From Pseudomonas putida (lineage in GTDB: Bacteria > Pseudomonadota > Gammaproteobacteria > Pseudomonadales > Pseudomonadaceae): a stretch of DNA of 64,000 bases. This document shows positions 18,031 through 26,054 of the stretch, one piece after another. The DNA lies in assembly GCF_001976065.1 (NCBI RefSeq), contig NZ_MNAH01000005.1, positions 197,248-261,247 of the forward strand, written 5' to 3'. Under the pieces are notes generated by a model that worked only from the letters and a program-made list of their open reading frames with translations, did not search any database and was not told the origin of the DNA. Both the position numbers and the translations under genes were made by a program. Position 1 is the first letter of the stretch. Each line of letters opens with the position of its first letter.

Positions 18031-18104
18031 GTAGGAACCGGCTTGCTGGCGAACCAAACGACGCGATGTGACAGGCACGGCGCTTTCGCGCAATCCAGCT
18101 CCTG
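18031..18104. repeat. Degenerate REP doublet
   Basis: A left arm GTAGGAACCGGCTTGCTGGC and a decayed right arm ending CCAGCTCCT resemble the TAGGAGC-type REP pairs elsewhere in this window, but the right arm has lost its core. It lies between the convergent ends of the MipA-like gene and the small transporter gene. Confidence 0.45.
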
Positions 18105-18129
18105 AAGAGGAAATGGCGGATGGGCTGGG

Positions 18130-18546
18130 TCAGGTTTCTTCACCCCCGGCCAACAACACAATCCCTGCCATGATCACGGCTACTCCCAACCAATGCAGCA
18201 CGCTGATGTGCTCCCCCAACCAAAGCCAGGATCCCAGCAATACCCCAACGAACACCAGTGAGCTCAAGGGAAAGGCCAGGGACAAATGGCTGCGTCGCAG
18301 GATCAGCATCCACACGAAGAACGCAGCGATGTAGCAGGCAATTGCCAGCCAGACCCCGGTGTTTGCCGCCACTGCCAGCAGCCACTGCAGGTTGAAGTCC
18401 ATTTGCCCCAGTTCATCGCCACCGACCTTTGTAGCGATCTGGCCCGCGCTTTCCAGGCCGATCAACAGGACCCACAGGACAACGGTGCCCAGACGTTCGT
18501 GCAGCCAGTCGGCCTTGCTCCTGATCATCGCTCGATCTTCATGCAT
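18130..18546 (-). CDS. Half-size DMT/SMR-type transporter subunit (second of pair)
   Basis: 138 residues with four predicted membrane helices (VVLWVLLIGLESAGQIATK, then WLLAVAANTGVWLAIACYIAAFFVWML, FPLSSLVFVGVLLGSWLWLGE and LGVAVIMAGIVLLAG). This is the size and layout of ArnE/ArnF- or SMR-type half transporters. The start is uncertain: ATG 18546 overlaps the upstream stop by eight bases, while ATG 18528 leaves a ten-base gap; neither has a strong ribosome site. It pairs with the preceding gene and probably forms a heterodimer in the inner membrane (inference). Confidence 0.75.
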   Translation of the reverse strand: MHEDRAMIRSKADWLHERLGTVVLWVLLIGLESAGQIATKVGGDELGQMDFNLQWLLAVAANTGVWLAIACYIAAFFVWMLILRRSHLSLAFPLSSLVFVGVLLGSWLWLGEHISVLHWLGVAVIMAGIVLLAGGEET

Positions 18547-18913
18547 TGACCGCACACACGAGCATGACGCCCGCCGTAATCACCAGCGTACCGAGCCAGC
18601 GTCGTCGGCTGACGTGTTCGCCGAGAATGACCTTGCCCGCCAACACCACACCGCAATAGGCCAGCGCCGCCGCTGGAAACAACAGGCTCAGCGGTGCCCT
18701 GGACAGGGCTTCGAGCCAGATGAAGAACTCGATCACGTAGGCGCCGACCCCGCACCACAGGAGTGGCGCGCTGAATACCTGGCCCCAGAACGCATTCAGG
18801 CGAAACCCGCCTTCGAGCTCCGGCAAGCGATCAAGGCCGAGTTTGAAACAGAGTTGACCGATGACGTCCAGCACAATGGAAATCGCCACCAGCACGATCA
18901 CGGTGAAGGTCAT
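18539..18913 (-). CDS. Half-size DMT/SMR-type transporter subunit (first of pair)
   Basis: 124 residues, four predicted membrane helices (FTVIVLVAISIVLDVIGQ, then VFSAPLLWCGVGAYVIEFFIWLEAL, FPAAALAYCGVVLAGKVILGE and LGTLVITAGVMLVCAV). The GEHVSRRRWLGTLVI end is typical of EamA/ArnE-like halves. The ATG at 18913 overlaps the arginase-fold gene as ATGA, which decides the start against longer readings of the frame. Together with the next gene it would make one small transporter whose substrate may be the substrate or product of the arginase-fold enzyme (inference). Confidence 0.78.
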   Translation of the reverse strand: MTFTVIVLVAISIVLDVIGQLCFKLGLDRLPELEGGFRLNAFWGQVFSAPLLWCGVGAYVIEFFIWLEALSRAPLSLLFPAAALAYCGVVLAGKVILGEHVSRRRWLGTLVITAGVMLVCAVNA

Positions 18914-19830
18914 GGGAACAGCTCCTCCAGCAACTCGATCAAAGCCTGGTTGGTCGCGGCATTGCGCAGCAGGTCGGCTTCGCACCAGCGCTCGGCCGGG
19001 GGTTGGTCAGACCTGGCCTCCCAGCGTTTCAGGACATTACTGAAGCCCGGCCTGGCGTAGTCGCCACAGACATCGATGCCGAGGATGCGTTTGCCGGCTG
19101 CCAGCATGCGAATTGCCTGCAACAGATGGCTCAGGCGCATGGCGCCCTGGTCCCAGTTGGTCGCGGCGTCCTCGCTGGCCAGCACATCCTTGTCGATCGT
19201 GATCCACACCGCCTGCGTAGGCAGGCTGGCGATCAGTTGCTGGAGAAACGCCGGCCAGTCCAATCCAGCCAGGTTGTGCCAGTGCAGCAGGTTTTCCTGT
19301 TGCCGATGCCCGGCACCATCGCCGATCAGCCCCCAGATGCGCGACGGTGCGTGCTGCCAGGGAAACAGTTGCAACACGCCGCGCTTGAGCGCTGGCAGGT
19401 TGCCGCCCTTGAGCTGCGGATTTTGCAGGTCGTCGCTACAGGGACCGAGGGTAACGATGCGCTGGATGTTCGGCAGTTTCAGTGCCTGGTTGACCCATGA
19501 ACCGCAATGCCTGCGCGGCGCGAACCGAACCCAGTCGGGGTGGTTGTCGAAGTGGATCAGGCTGGTGGGCTCCGGCAGGTCGGTGAGGAAAGCCGGGGTC
19601 AAATGGTGGTAGTCGCCGGAGCCGACGAAGAATATTTCCGGCTGTGGGCCGCTGTGGCGGGGGCGTTGTTGCAAGCGCTCGCAAAAGCGGCGCCAGGTGC
19701 GTTCACTGGACCAAAGCCGCAGTTTCGGGCCGAGGTCGAGCAGGTCCAGGCGTTTGGCGCGGCCGCTGTCGAGCAACTGCGCGATCGGTGCCTGGGCCGT
19801 GAGGCTGTGGTCGAGATCTAGAATGTTCAA
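18910..19830 (-). CDS. Arginase/ureohydrolase-fold metalloenzyme
   Basis: 306 residues, TTG start (19828-19830) with AAGGGTGA upstream. The metal-binding pattern of the arginase-deacetylase fold is visible: GSGDYHH (about residue 72), HFDNHPD (about 95) and TIDKD (about 210), giving all the His/Asp positions used for the dinuclear Mn centre. The sequence is otherwise distant from true arginase, agmatinase or formimidoylglutamase, and the substrate-binding loops are not recognisable. First gene of a three-gene overlapping unit with two half transporters. It probably hydrolyses a C-N or amide bond; the substrate is unknown. Confidence 0.75.
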   Translation of the reverse strand: MNILDLDHSLTAQAPIAQLLDSGRAKRLDLLDLGPKLRLWSSERTWRRFCERLQQRPRHSGPQPEIFFVGSGDYHHLTPAFLTDLPEPTSLIHFDNHPDWVRFAPRRHCGSWVNQALKLPNIQRIVTLGPCSDDLQNPQLKGGNLPALKRGVLQLFPWQHAPSRIWGLIGDGAGHRQQENLLHWHNLAGLDWPAFLQQLIASLPTQAVWITIDKDVLASEDAATNWDQGAMRLSHLLQAIRMLAAGKRILGIDVCGDYARPGFSNVLKRWEARSDQPPAERWCEADLLRNAATNQALIELLEELFP

Positions 19831-19972
19831 GGTCAGTATTCACCCTTGGCAGACCCCTCCCGGACACCGGCTTCATTGACATGAAGACCGGCCGAGGGGC
19901 TTTAGAGGGTAAATGCAAGGGGCGGGCCAGCACCTGCAGGTATTCGTGCCAGGCTGTAACAGGAGATTGTGC

Positions 19973-20311
19973 TCAACCGTGCAGGCGAACCCAGACACTG
20001 ACCAATGCCGATGCCGCGATCAACCACGCCACGGCCGCCACGGCCAGCGATGCCTCAAGACGCAGGCGGTCGACCATCACATACAGCGTGGCCAGGTAGA
20101 TGAAGTACGGAATGATCGACCACATGCCAAACACGATGGTGGTCTTCAAGTCATCCAGCGAACGGCCCTTGCCGACGATGTAATGGGCGATGAGCGCAAA
20201 AGTCGGAAACAGCGGCACGAGCCCGGCGATGTAGTAGTTCCGGGTCTTGGCCAGGGCGGCGAGGATCACCACCACCGCCGCGCCCAGGGTTGCTTTGAGT
20301 ATCAGGTCCAC
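19973..20311 (-). CDS. GlpM-family inner-membrane protein
   Basis: 112 residues with about four membrane helices (ATLGAAVVVILAALA, GLVPLFPTFALIAHYIV, VFGMWSIIPYFIYLATLYVMV and AVAAVAWLIAASALVSVW). The family is named for P. aeruginosa GlpM, a membrane protein associated with alginate production; biochemical function is unknown. GTG start at 20311, only 11 bp after the aauR stop, so probably co-transcribed with aauSR. It lies about 7 kb from glpD here, so it may be a paralogue and not GlpM proper. Confidence 0.75.
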   Translation of the reverse strand: MDLILKATLGAAVVVILAALAKTRNYYIAGLVPLFPTFALIAHYIVGKGRSLDDLKTTIVFGMWSIIPYFIYLATLYVMVDRLRLEASLAVAAVAWLIAASALVSVWVRLHG

Positions 20312-20322
20312 ACGGGTCTCGC

Positions 20323-21651
20323 TTAATGGCTCAGGCCGTACTTTTTCACTTTGTCGAACAGCGTCGTCTTGGCCATGCCCAGTTCCAGGCTGGCCTGGGT
20401 CAGGTTGCCACCACTGCGTTGCAAGGCGTCGCTGAGCAGGTTGCGCTCGAAGGCTTCCACCGCTTCAGCGAAAGCCAGGCCTTGGGCGCCGCCGCCTGCA
20501 CCCGGTTTCTTGAACGCCGGCAGGCCCAGGGCAAATCGTTCGGCGACGTTACGCAGTTCGCGCACGTTACCTGGCCAGTCGTGGCTCATCAGGTTTGACA
20601 AGGTCTGGTTGTCCAGTTCCGGTGCGACGCGGTCGAAGCGCAAGGACGACTGCTGCAAAAAATACTCGAACAGTTGCAGGATGTCTTCGCGGCGCTCGCG
20701 CAGGGGAGGCAGTTCCAGGGTCACCACATTGAGGCGGTAATACAGGTCACTGCGAAATTCACCGGCCTTGCTCGATTCATCGAGATCGGATTTGGTGGCC
20801 GCGATCACCCGGCAGTCGACCGCCACGCTCTGGTTCGAGCCGAGGCGTTCGAGGGTGCGTTCCTGCAACACCCGCAGCAGTTTGATCTGCAGGGACAGGG
20901 GCATGCTTTCCACTTCGTCGAGGAAAAGGGTGCCGCCGTCGGCGTGCTCGATCTTGCCGATCCGCCGTTTGCCGGCGCCGGTGAAAGCGTTGGCCTCGTG
21001 GCCGAAAATTTCACTTTCGAACAGGTTTTCCGGCAGGCCACCGCAGTTGAGCGCGACGAATGGCCGGGTGTGCCGACGACTGAAGTCGTGCAGGCAGCGC
21101 GCGACCAGTTCCTTGCCAGTGCCGGTTTCGCCTTCGATCAGCACGTTGGCTGAAGTATCGGCGACATTGGCGATCAGTTCGCGCAGGTTCTGCATGGCCG
21201 GCGAACGACCAATGATCCGCCCTTCGAGGGAGTCGCGCTCGGCCAGTTGCCGGCGCAGCGACGAGACTTCCCGTGCCAGGCTGCGTTGTTCCAGGGCTCG
21301 ACGGGCGACGTCCACCAGGCGTTCGGGCGAGAAGGGTTTCTCCATGAAGTCGTAGGCGCCTTTCTGCATGGCGCCGACGGCCATGGAAATGTCGCCGTGA
21401 CCGGTAATCAGCACCACCGGCAGGCTGCGGTCGCGGGCCTTGAGGCGGTTCAGCAGTTCCAGGCCATCGATGCCCGGCAGGCGAATGTCACTGATGACGA
21501 TGCCGGCAAAGTTATCGCCCACCCGTTCCAAGGCTTCCTCGGCACTGCCGACACCGATGCAGGGAATGTCTTCCAGGGTCAGCGCCTGCTGGCAGCCGAG
21601 GAGCACATGTGGGTCGTCTTCGACGATCAATACACTAAGGTCGTTGTTCAT
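20323..21651 (-). CDS. aauR: Sigma-54-dependent response regulator AauR (DctD family)
   Basis: 442 residues. Receiver domain (VLIVEDDPHVLLGC, phospho-acceptor in VISDIRLPG, Lys in FMEKPFSP), AAA+ domain with GETGTGKE, FTGAGKR where the GAFTGA-type loop reads NAFTGA, LFLDEVESM, and a C-terminal Fis helix-turn-helix (LTQASLELGMAKTTLFDKVKKYG). DctD-like by sequence, but the location directly beside the acidic amino-acid transporter identifies it as AauR, the regulator of glutamate/aspartate uptake in P. putida and P. aeruginosa. It overlaps aauS as ATGA. Predicted targets are the paired palindromes at 27178-27222. Confidence 0.88.
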   Translation of the reverse strand: MNNDLSVLIVEDDPHVLLGCQQALTLEDIPCIGVGSAEEALERVGDNFAGIVISDIRLPGIDGLELLNRLKARDRSLPVVLITGHGDISMAVGAMQKGAYDFMEKPFSPERLVDVARRALEQRSLAREVSSLRRQLAERDSLEGRIIGRSPAMQNLRELIANVADTSANVLIEGETGTGKELVARCLHDFSRRHTRPFVALNCGGLPENLFESEIFGHEANAFTGAGKRRIGKIEHADGGTLFLDEVESMPLSLQIKLLRVLQERTLERLGSNQSVAVDCRVIAATKSDLDESSKAGEFRSDLYYRLNVVTLELPPLRERREDILQLFEYFLQQSSLRFDRVAPELDNQTLSNLMSHDWPGNVRELRNVAERFALGLPAFKKPGAGGGAQGLAFAEAVEAFERNLLSDALQRSGGNLTQASLELGMAKTTLFDKVKKYGLSH

Positions 21652-23549
21652 ATTGGCTCAGCGGAAGTGGGGCTTACCAACGGTAAACTGAGGACGAAAG
21701 CGGTACCACCACTGGCCGGGTGCTCGACCCCCAGATGACCGCCAGTGGCAGCGGCCAGGCTCGCGGAAAGGGTCAGGCCGAGGCCGAGGCCTTGTTCGCC
21801 AGGTTTGGTGGTGAAAAACGGTTCGAACAGGTGCTTGCGCGCTTCGGCATCGATGCCGTGGCCATTGTCCCTCACTCGCAGACGATGTTTGCCATCGAAT
21901 ACTTCGCCTTCGAGCCACAACTCTGGCTGCGGTTGCGCCTGCATGGCGTCCAGGGCATTGCCGATCAGGTTGACCAGGATTTGCTCAAGGCGGGTCTGGT
22001 CGATCCGCACCTGCACATCCTCGAAGTGGCGATGCAATTGCAGATGGGCGTTTTCCATGCGTCCGCCGAGTAATTGCAGGGCCGCGTCCACGGCTTTGCC
22101 GAGACAGGCCTGGCCCTTGTCGTCACCGCGCCGGGCAAAGGAGCGCAGGCTGGCGGTAATCCGGCCCATGCGGTCGATCAATTCGTTGATGGTCTTCAGG
22201 TTGGTGCTGGCCACGTCCAGTTGACCACGCTCGAGGAAACGCACGGTGTTGCCGGACAGGGTGCGCAGCGCCGCCAATGGCTGGTTCAATTCGTGGGCGA
22301 TGCTGGTGGACATCTGCCCGATCGCGGCGAGTTTTCCGGCCTGCACCAGTTCATCCTGGGCACGGCGCAGCGTCTCTTCGGCCTGACGGCGTTCGCGGAT
22401 CTGACCCTTGAGCCGCTCGTTGCTGGCGCGCAGGTCGGTGGTGCGTTCGGTAATCCGACGCTCGAGTTGGTTGTTGGCTTCCTGCAAGGCTTCCCGGGCG
22501 GCGAGGCGGGTGGCGATCACCTTGCGCCGCTCGTTCCAGGCAATCAGCAGGAACGCGACCAGGGCAAATGCCACGGCCACCAGAATCCCCTGGTTGATCG
22601 CTTCGCGGCGCAAATCCTGTAGTGGCGTAAGCAGGGTGAAATTCCAGGGGGTGTCGCTCAAGGGCCGGGTTTGCGACAGGTAGCTGATGTTTTCGTCATC
22701 GGAAACCAGTTCGCTGTTGGCGGGGAAGGTGAGTTTTTCCACGCCCTCGGACAGGGTTTCCCGGGCCAGCGGTTGCAGTTCGTTCAGCGGAAACCAGTAG
22801 TACTGCAGACTGCGGGCGAGCTTTTCCTTGGTTTCTTCGCTCAGCGGTACCACTGACTTCAGGCGTCGGGCCGGATCGCTGGAGAGAATGATGATGCCGT
22901 TCTCGTCGCTGACGAAGGCTTCCAGGCGCGCCCTCTGCCAGCGTTCTTCCATGGCTTCGAGGCGCACCTTGACCACCGCGACGCCGATGATCTTGCCGTG
23001 TTCTTCCAGGCCATGGGCCAGGTAGTAACCGGGTTCGCCGTTGGTGCTGCCGATGCCATAGAAACGGCCGGGCTGACCGCGTACGGCGTTCTGGAAATAG
23101 GCACGGAAGGACAGGTCTTCGCCCAGGTAACTGTCGACATCGCGCCAGTTACTGGTGGCCATGACGCGGCCAGTGGTGTCCATCACGTAGATGGCCCGGC
23201 TGCGGCTGCGTCGGTTCAGGCCTTCGAGGTAATCATTGACGGTCTGCCGGTGTTCCGGCGTCGGGTCGGCCAGAAGCTTGGAAACACTGGTTTCGAGTTC
23301 CAGCAGGCTGGGCAGGTAGGTGTATTTGCTGATCTCGCTTTCGACGGCACGGGCGTGCAGTTCCAGCTGGCGCTGGCCGTTTTCGCCGAGGCTGCGGATA
23401 CCATAGTGTTCACTGGTCCAGAAGCCGATATAACCCAGTCCGATCATCAGCGCGATGATCAGCGGCGGCAGGAACAGATGGCGAATCAGGCGGGGTTTCA
23501 CGGCGAGTGATGGCGACGTGGCGCGATAAAGATTGGGGTCGCATTTCAT
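21648..23549 (-). CDS. aauS: Sensor histidine kinase AauS (DctB family)
   Basis: About 633 residues. TM1 is LFLPPLIIALMIGLGYIGF, a periplasmic double-Cache sensor of about 270 residues follows, TM2 is ILVAVAFALVAFLLIAW, then comes a coiled-coil linker (LQEANNQLERRITERTTDLRASN in outline), HisKA with SIAHELNQPLAALRTL, and HATPase with LIGNALDAM, DNGHGID and GLGLGLTLS. This DctB-type organisation senses dicarboxylates or acidic amino acids in the periplasm. ATG 23549 is used; a GTG three bases upstream is an alternative. Neighbours are aauR (overlapping) and aatP. Confidence 0.88.
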   Translation of the reverse strand: MKCDPNLYRATSPSLAVKPRLIRHLFLPPLIIALMIGLGYIGFWTSEHYGIRSLGENGQRQLELHARAVESEISKYTYLPSLLELETSVSKLLADPTPEHRQTVNDYLEGLNRRSRSRAIYVMDTTGRVMATSNWRDVDSYLGEDLSFRAYFQNAVRGQPGRFYGIGSTNGEPGYYLAHGLEEHGKIIGVAVVKVRLEAMEERWQRARLEAFVSDENGIIILSSDPARRLKSVVPLSEETKEKLARSLQYYWFPLNELQPLARETLSEGVEKLTFPANSELVSDDENISYLSQTRPLSDTPWNFTLLTPLQDLRREAINQGILVAVAFALVAFLLIAWNERRKVIATRLAAREALQEANNQLERRITERTTDLRASNERLKGQIRERRQAEETLRRAQDELVQAGKLAAIGQMSTSIAHELNQPLAALRTLSGNTVRFLERGQLDVASTNLKTINELIDRMGRITASLRSFARRGDDKGQACLGKAVDAALQLLGGRMENAHLQLHRHFEDVQVRIDQTRLEQILVNLIGNALDAMQAQPQPELWLEGEVFDGKHRLRVRDNGHGIDAEARKHLFEPFFTTKPGEQGLGLGLTLSASLAAATGGHLGVEHPASGGTAFVLSLPLVSPTSAEPI

Positions 23550-23603
23550 CACAGATGCCTTGGGTCAACCACAACACAAATCTTAAAATCACCGCTGACC
23601 CAA

Positions 23604-23692
23604 TGTGGGAGCGGGCTTGCTCGCGAAGACGGCGGCACATTCAAAACAGGTGCGACTGACACACCGCTTTCGCGAGCAAGCCCGCTCCCACA
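23604..23692. repeat. REP doublet (GTGGGAGCGGGC type)
   Basis: The arms TGTGGGAGCGGGCTTGCTCG and its exact reverse complement face each other about 50 bp apart. It lies in the aatP-aauS gap inside the aat-aau operon and so could lower read-through from the transporter genes into aauSR. Confidence 0.85.
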
Positions 23693-23711
23693 TTTGGGGA
23701 GCGGTGTTTTC

Positions 23712-24446
23712 TTAGTGTTGCAGGATCTTGTTGAGGAAGTGCTGCGTACGTTCGGCACGGTGGCTGATGTCGCCGAAGAAATCCTCTTTCTTGCAGTCTT
23801 CGATAATCTTGCCAGCGTCCATGAAGATCACGCGGTCGGCCACTTTGCGGGCGAAGCCCATTTCGTGGGTCACGCACATCATGGTCATGCCTTCGTGGGC
23901 CAGTTGCACCATCACGTCCAGCACTTCGTTGACCATTTCCGGGTCCAGCGCCGAGGTCGGTTCGTCGAACAGCATGACGATCGGGTCCATCGCCAGCGCG
24001 CGGGCAATCGCCACGCGCTGCTGCTGACCGCCGGACAGTTGACCCGGGTGCTTGTGCGCATGGGCCGAGAGGCCGACACGCTCCAGCAACTGCAGGCCTT
24101 TCTTGGTGGCCTCTTCCTTGCTGCGGCCCAACACCTTGATCTGCGCGATGGTCAGGTTTTCAGTGATGGTCAGGTGCGGGAACAGTTCGAAATGCTGGAA
24201 CACCATGCCCACCCGCGAACGCAGTTTCGGCAGGTTGGTCTTCGGGTCGGCGATGGACGTACCGTCGACCACGATGTCGCCTTTCTGGAACGGTTCCAGA
24301 GCATTGACGCACTTGATCAGGGTCGATTTGCCGGAACCGGACGGCCCGCACACCACGATCACTTCGCCTTTCTTGACCTCGGTGCTGCAATCAGTCAGTA
24401 CCTGGAAGTCCCCATACCACTTGTTGATGCTTTTGATAGAGATCAT
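23712..24446 (-). CDS. aatP: Acidic amino-acid ABC transporter ATPase AatP
   Basis: 244 residues. Complete ABC ATPase: Walker A GPSGSGKST, Q-loop MVFQHFELF, signature LSGGQQQR, Walker B IVMLFDEPTSALD and the switch His in CVTHEMGFA. It matches the GltL/GlnQ polar amino-acid group. It energises import of glutamate, aspartate and possibly their amides with AatQ/AatM as channel and AatJ as binding protein. The start overlaps the aatM stop as ATGA, which indicates translational coupling. Confidence 0.93.
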   Translation of the reverse strand: MISIKSINKWYGDFQVLTDCSTEVKKGEVIVVCGPSGSGKSTLIKCVNALEPFQKGDIVVDGTSIADPKTNLPKLRSRVGMVFQHFELFPHLTITENLTIAQIKVLGRSKEEATKKGLQLLERVGLSAHAHKHPGQLSGGQQQRVAIARALAMDPIVMLFDEPTSALDPEMVNEVLDVMVQLAHEGMTMMCVTHEMGFARKVADRVIFMDAGKIIEDCKKEDFFGDISHRAERTQHFLNKILQH

Positions 24447-25117
24447 ACGGCGAACCTTTTTTGCAGACGCTTGACCAGCAGCGAGGCGGAAAAGCTGATG
24501 ATGAAGTACACGAGACCTGCGAAGATCAGGAACTCATTGGAGCGGCCAATGATGTCGCCACTGGCGCGCGAAGCATTGAGGAAGTCCACCAGGCCGACGG
24601 CGTACACCAGCGAGGTGTCCTGGAACAGGATGATGCTCTGCTGCAGCAACAGCGGGGTCATCTTGCGAAACGCCTGCGGCAGGATGATCAGGCGCATCAT
24701 CTGGCCATAGGTCATGCCCAGCGCCTGGGCAGCGCCCATCTGGCCCTTGGGAATCGACTGCACCCCGGCGCGGACGATTTCGCAGAAGTAAGCCGCTTCG
24801 AACATCATGAACGCGACGATGCACGAGGTGAACGCACCGATCGGTGTGTCTTCGCCCGTGATCCAGCGCAGCACGAACGGCACCGCCAGGTAGAACCAGG
24901 TGATCACCAGCAGCAACGGGATCGAGCGGAAGTAGTTGACGTACGCGCCGGCCAGGTTCGACAGCAGTTTGTTGTGCGACAGACGGCACAGCGCCAGGAT
25001 CGTGCCGAGGATGATCCCGCCGATCACGCCCATGGCCATCAGCTTGAGGGTCATGACCATGCCGTTCCACAGGCCCGGCAGGGACGGGATGATGCCCGAG
25101 AAGTCGAATTCCATCAT
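24443..25117 (-). CDS. aatM: Acidic amino-acid ABC transporter permease AatM
   Basis: 224 residues with about five membrane helices. It contains the cytoplasmic EAA-type loop (AAYFCEIVRAGVQSIPKGQMGAA in outline; EIVRAGV..PKGQ) that docks on the ATPase. HisM/GltK-type family. It overlaps aatP downstream and aatQ upstream by four bases each. It forms the heterodimeric channel with AatQ in the inner membrane. Confidence 0.92.
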   Translation of the reverse strand: MMEFDFSGIIPSLPGLWNGMVMTLKLMAMGVIGGIILGTILALCRLSHNKLLSNLAGAYVNYFRSIPLLLVITWFYLAVPFVLRWITGEDTPIGAFTSCIVAFMMFEAAYFCEIVRAGVQSIPKGQMGAAQALGMTYGQMMRLIILPQAFRKMTPLLLQQSIILFQDTSLVYAVGLVDFLNASRASGDIIGRSNEFLIFAGLVYFIISFSASLLVKRLQKRFAV

Positions 25118-25860
25118 TTACCCCCTACGGAAATCAGGCCTGGTACGGCGACTTTCTTCTCGACCAGGCGCATCAGCAACATCAGGCTCATGTTCAGGGT
25201 GAAGTAGATCAGCGTGGCCAGGGTGAAGGCTTCGAACAGGTTGGCCGAGAACTCGGCGGTCTGCTTGGTCTGCGCCAGCAGCTCCATCAGGCCGATCAGC
25301 GAGGCCACGGAAGTGTTCTTGAAGACGTTCAAGAATTCCGAGGTGAGCGGCGGAATGATGATCCGGTAGGCCTGGGGCAGCAGCACGTTCCAGTAGATCT
25401 GCGGCAACTTGAAGCCCATGGCGCGGGCCGCGGATTCCTGGCCGCGGGGCAGCGCCTGGATACCGGTGCGCACCTGTTCGCAAACCCGTGCGGTGGTGAA
25501 CAGGCCCAGGCACACGACGACGCTGAGGAAGGCCGATGTGGTCGGGTTCAGGTCCTGCTTGTACCACTCTTGCAGGTCTGCGGGCAGCAGGTCGGGTACC
25601 AGGAAGTACCAGATGAACAGCTGGACCAGCAGCGGCACGTTACGGAAGAGTTCGACGTAGCAGGTGGCGATGCCCGATACGATGCGGTTCGGCATGGTAC
25701 GCATGACACCCAGGATCGAGCCCAGTGTCAGGGCAATGATCCAGGCCGCGATGGCGATGCCGATGGTCCAGGCCAGGCCGGTGATGTACCAGTCGAGATA
25801 GGTCTCGCTGCCAACGCCGGTGGACTTGAAGAACACGCCCCAGTCCCAGTTGTAATTCAT
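25114..25860 (-). CDS. aatQ: Acidic amino-acid ABC transporter permease AatQ
   Basis: 248 residues. GltJ-type permease with hydrophobic segments GLAWTIGIAIAAWIIALTLGS and NVPLLVQLFIWYFLVPDLL, and an EAA loop around VCEQVRTGIQALPRGQESAA. The ATG is preceded by GGAG at good spacing. It starts 194 bp downstream of aatJ, with a possible hairpin in between, and overlaps aatM. Partner of AatM in the membrane channel. Confidence 0.92.
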   Translation of the reverse strand: MNYNWDWGVFFKSTGVGSETYLDWYITGLAWTIGIAIAAWIIALTLGSILGVMRTMPNRIVSGIATCYVELFRNVPLLVQLFIWYFLVPDLLPADLQEWYKQDLNPTTSAFLSVVVCLGLFTTARVCEQVRTGIQALPRGQESAARAMGFKLPQIYWNVLLPQAYRIIIPPLTSEFLNVFKNTSVASLIGLMELLAQTKQTAEFSANLFEAFTLATLIYFTLNMSLMLLMRLVEKKVAVPGLISVGGK

Positions 25861-26008
25861 TAGGGTCTCCCCTCAGATCGATCGATGTACAGGTACCCGC
25901 TTGGGGGAAGCTCCGTTCCCGCCCGACCTTGACGGTCAGGCACACGACATCGGCTCGACAGCGACCGGTGCGAGTGTTTCCAAAAAATGCCAGCAGGGAG
26001 TGACAACC

Positions 26009-26029
26009 CCCCGAAAGGGCCGGGGCCCT
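26009..26029 (-). promoter_or_regulatory. Hairpin in the aatJ-aatQ gap
   Basis: Two mutually exclusive short stems overlap here: CCCCG/CGGGG with a seven-base loop and AGGGC/GCCCT with a four-base loop. There is no T tract, so it is more likely a stabiliser or processing stem at the 3' end of aatJ mRNA than a full terminator. Such stems commonly give the binding protein an excess over the permeases (established for other ABC operons; inferred here). Confidence 0.4.
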
Positions 26030-26054
26030 CTCAGGAGATAAGGTTAGTCAGAAA

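Noticed and set aside
20323..23549. Naming the two-component pair DctD/DctB
   Set aside because: Family resemblance is real, but the position beside aatP/M/Q/J and the AauR-type palindromes favour AauR/AauS.
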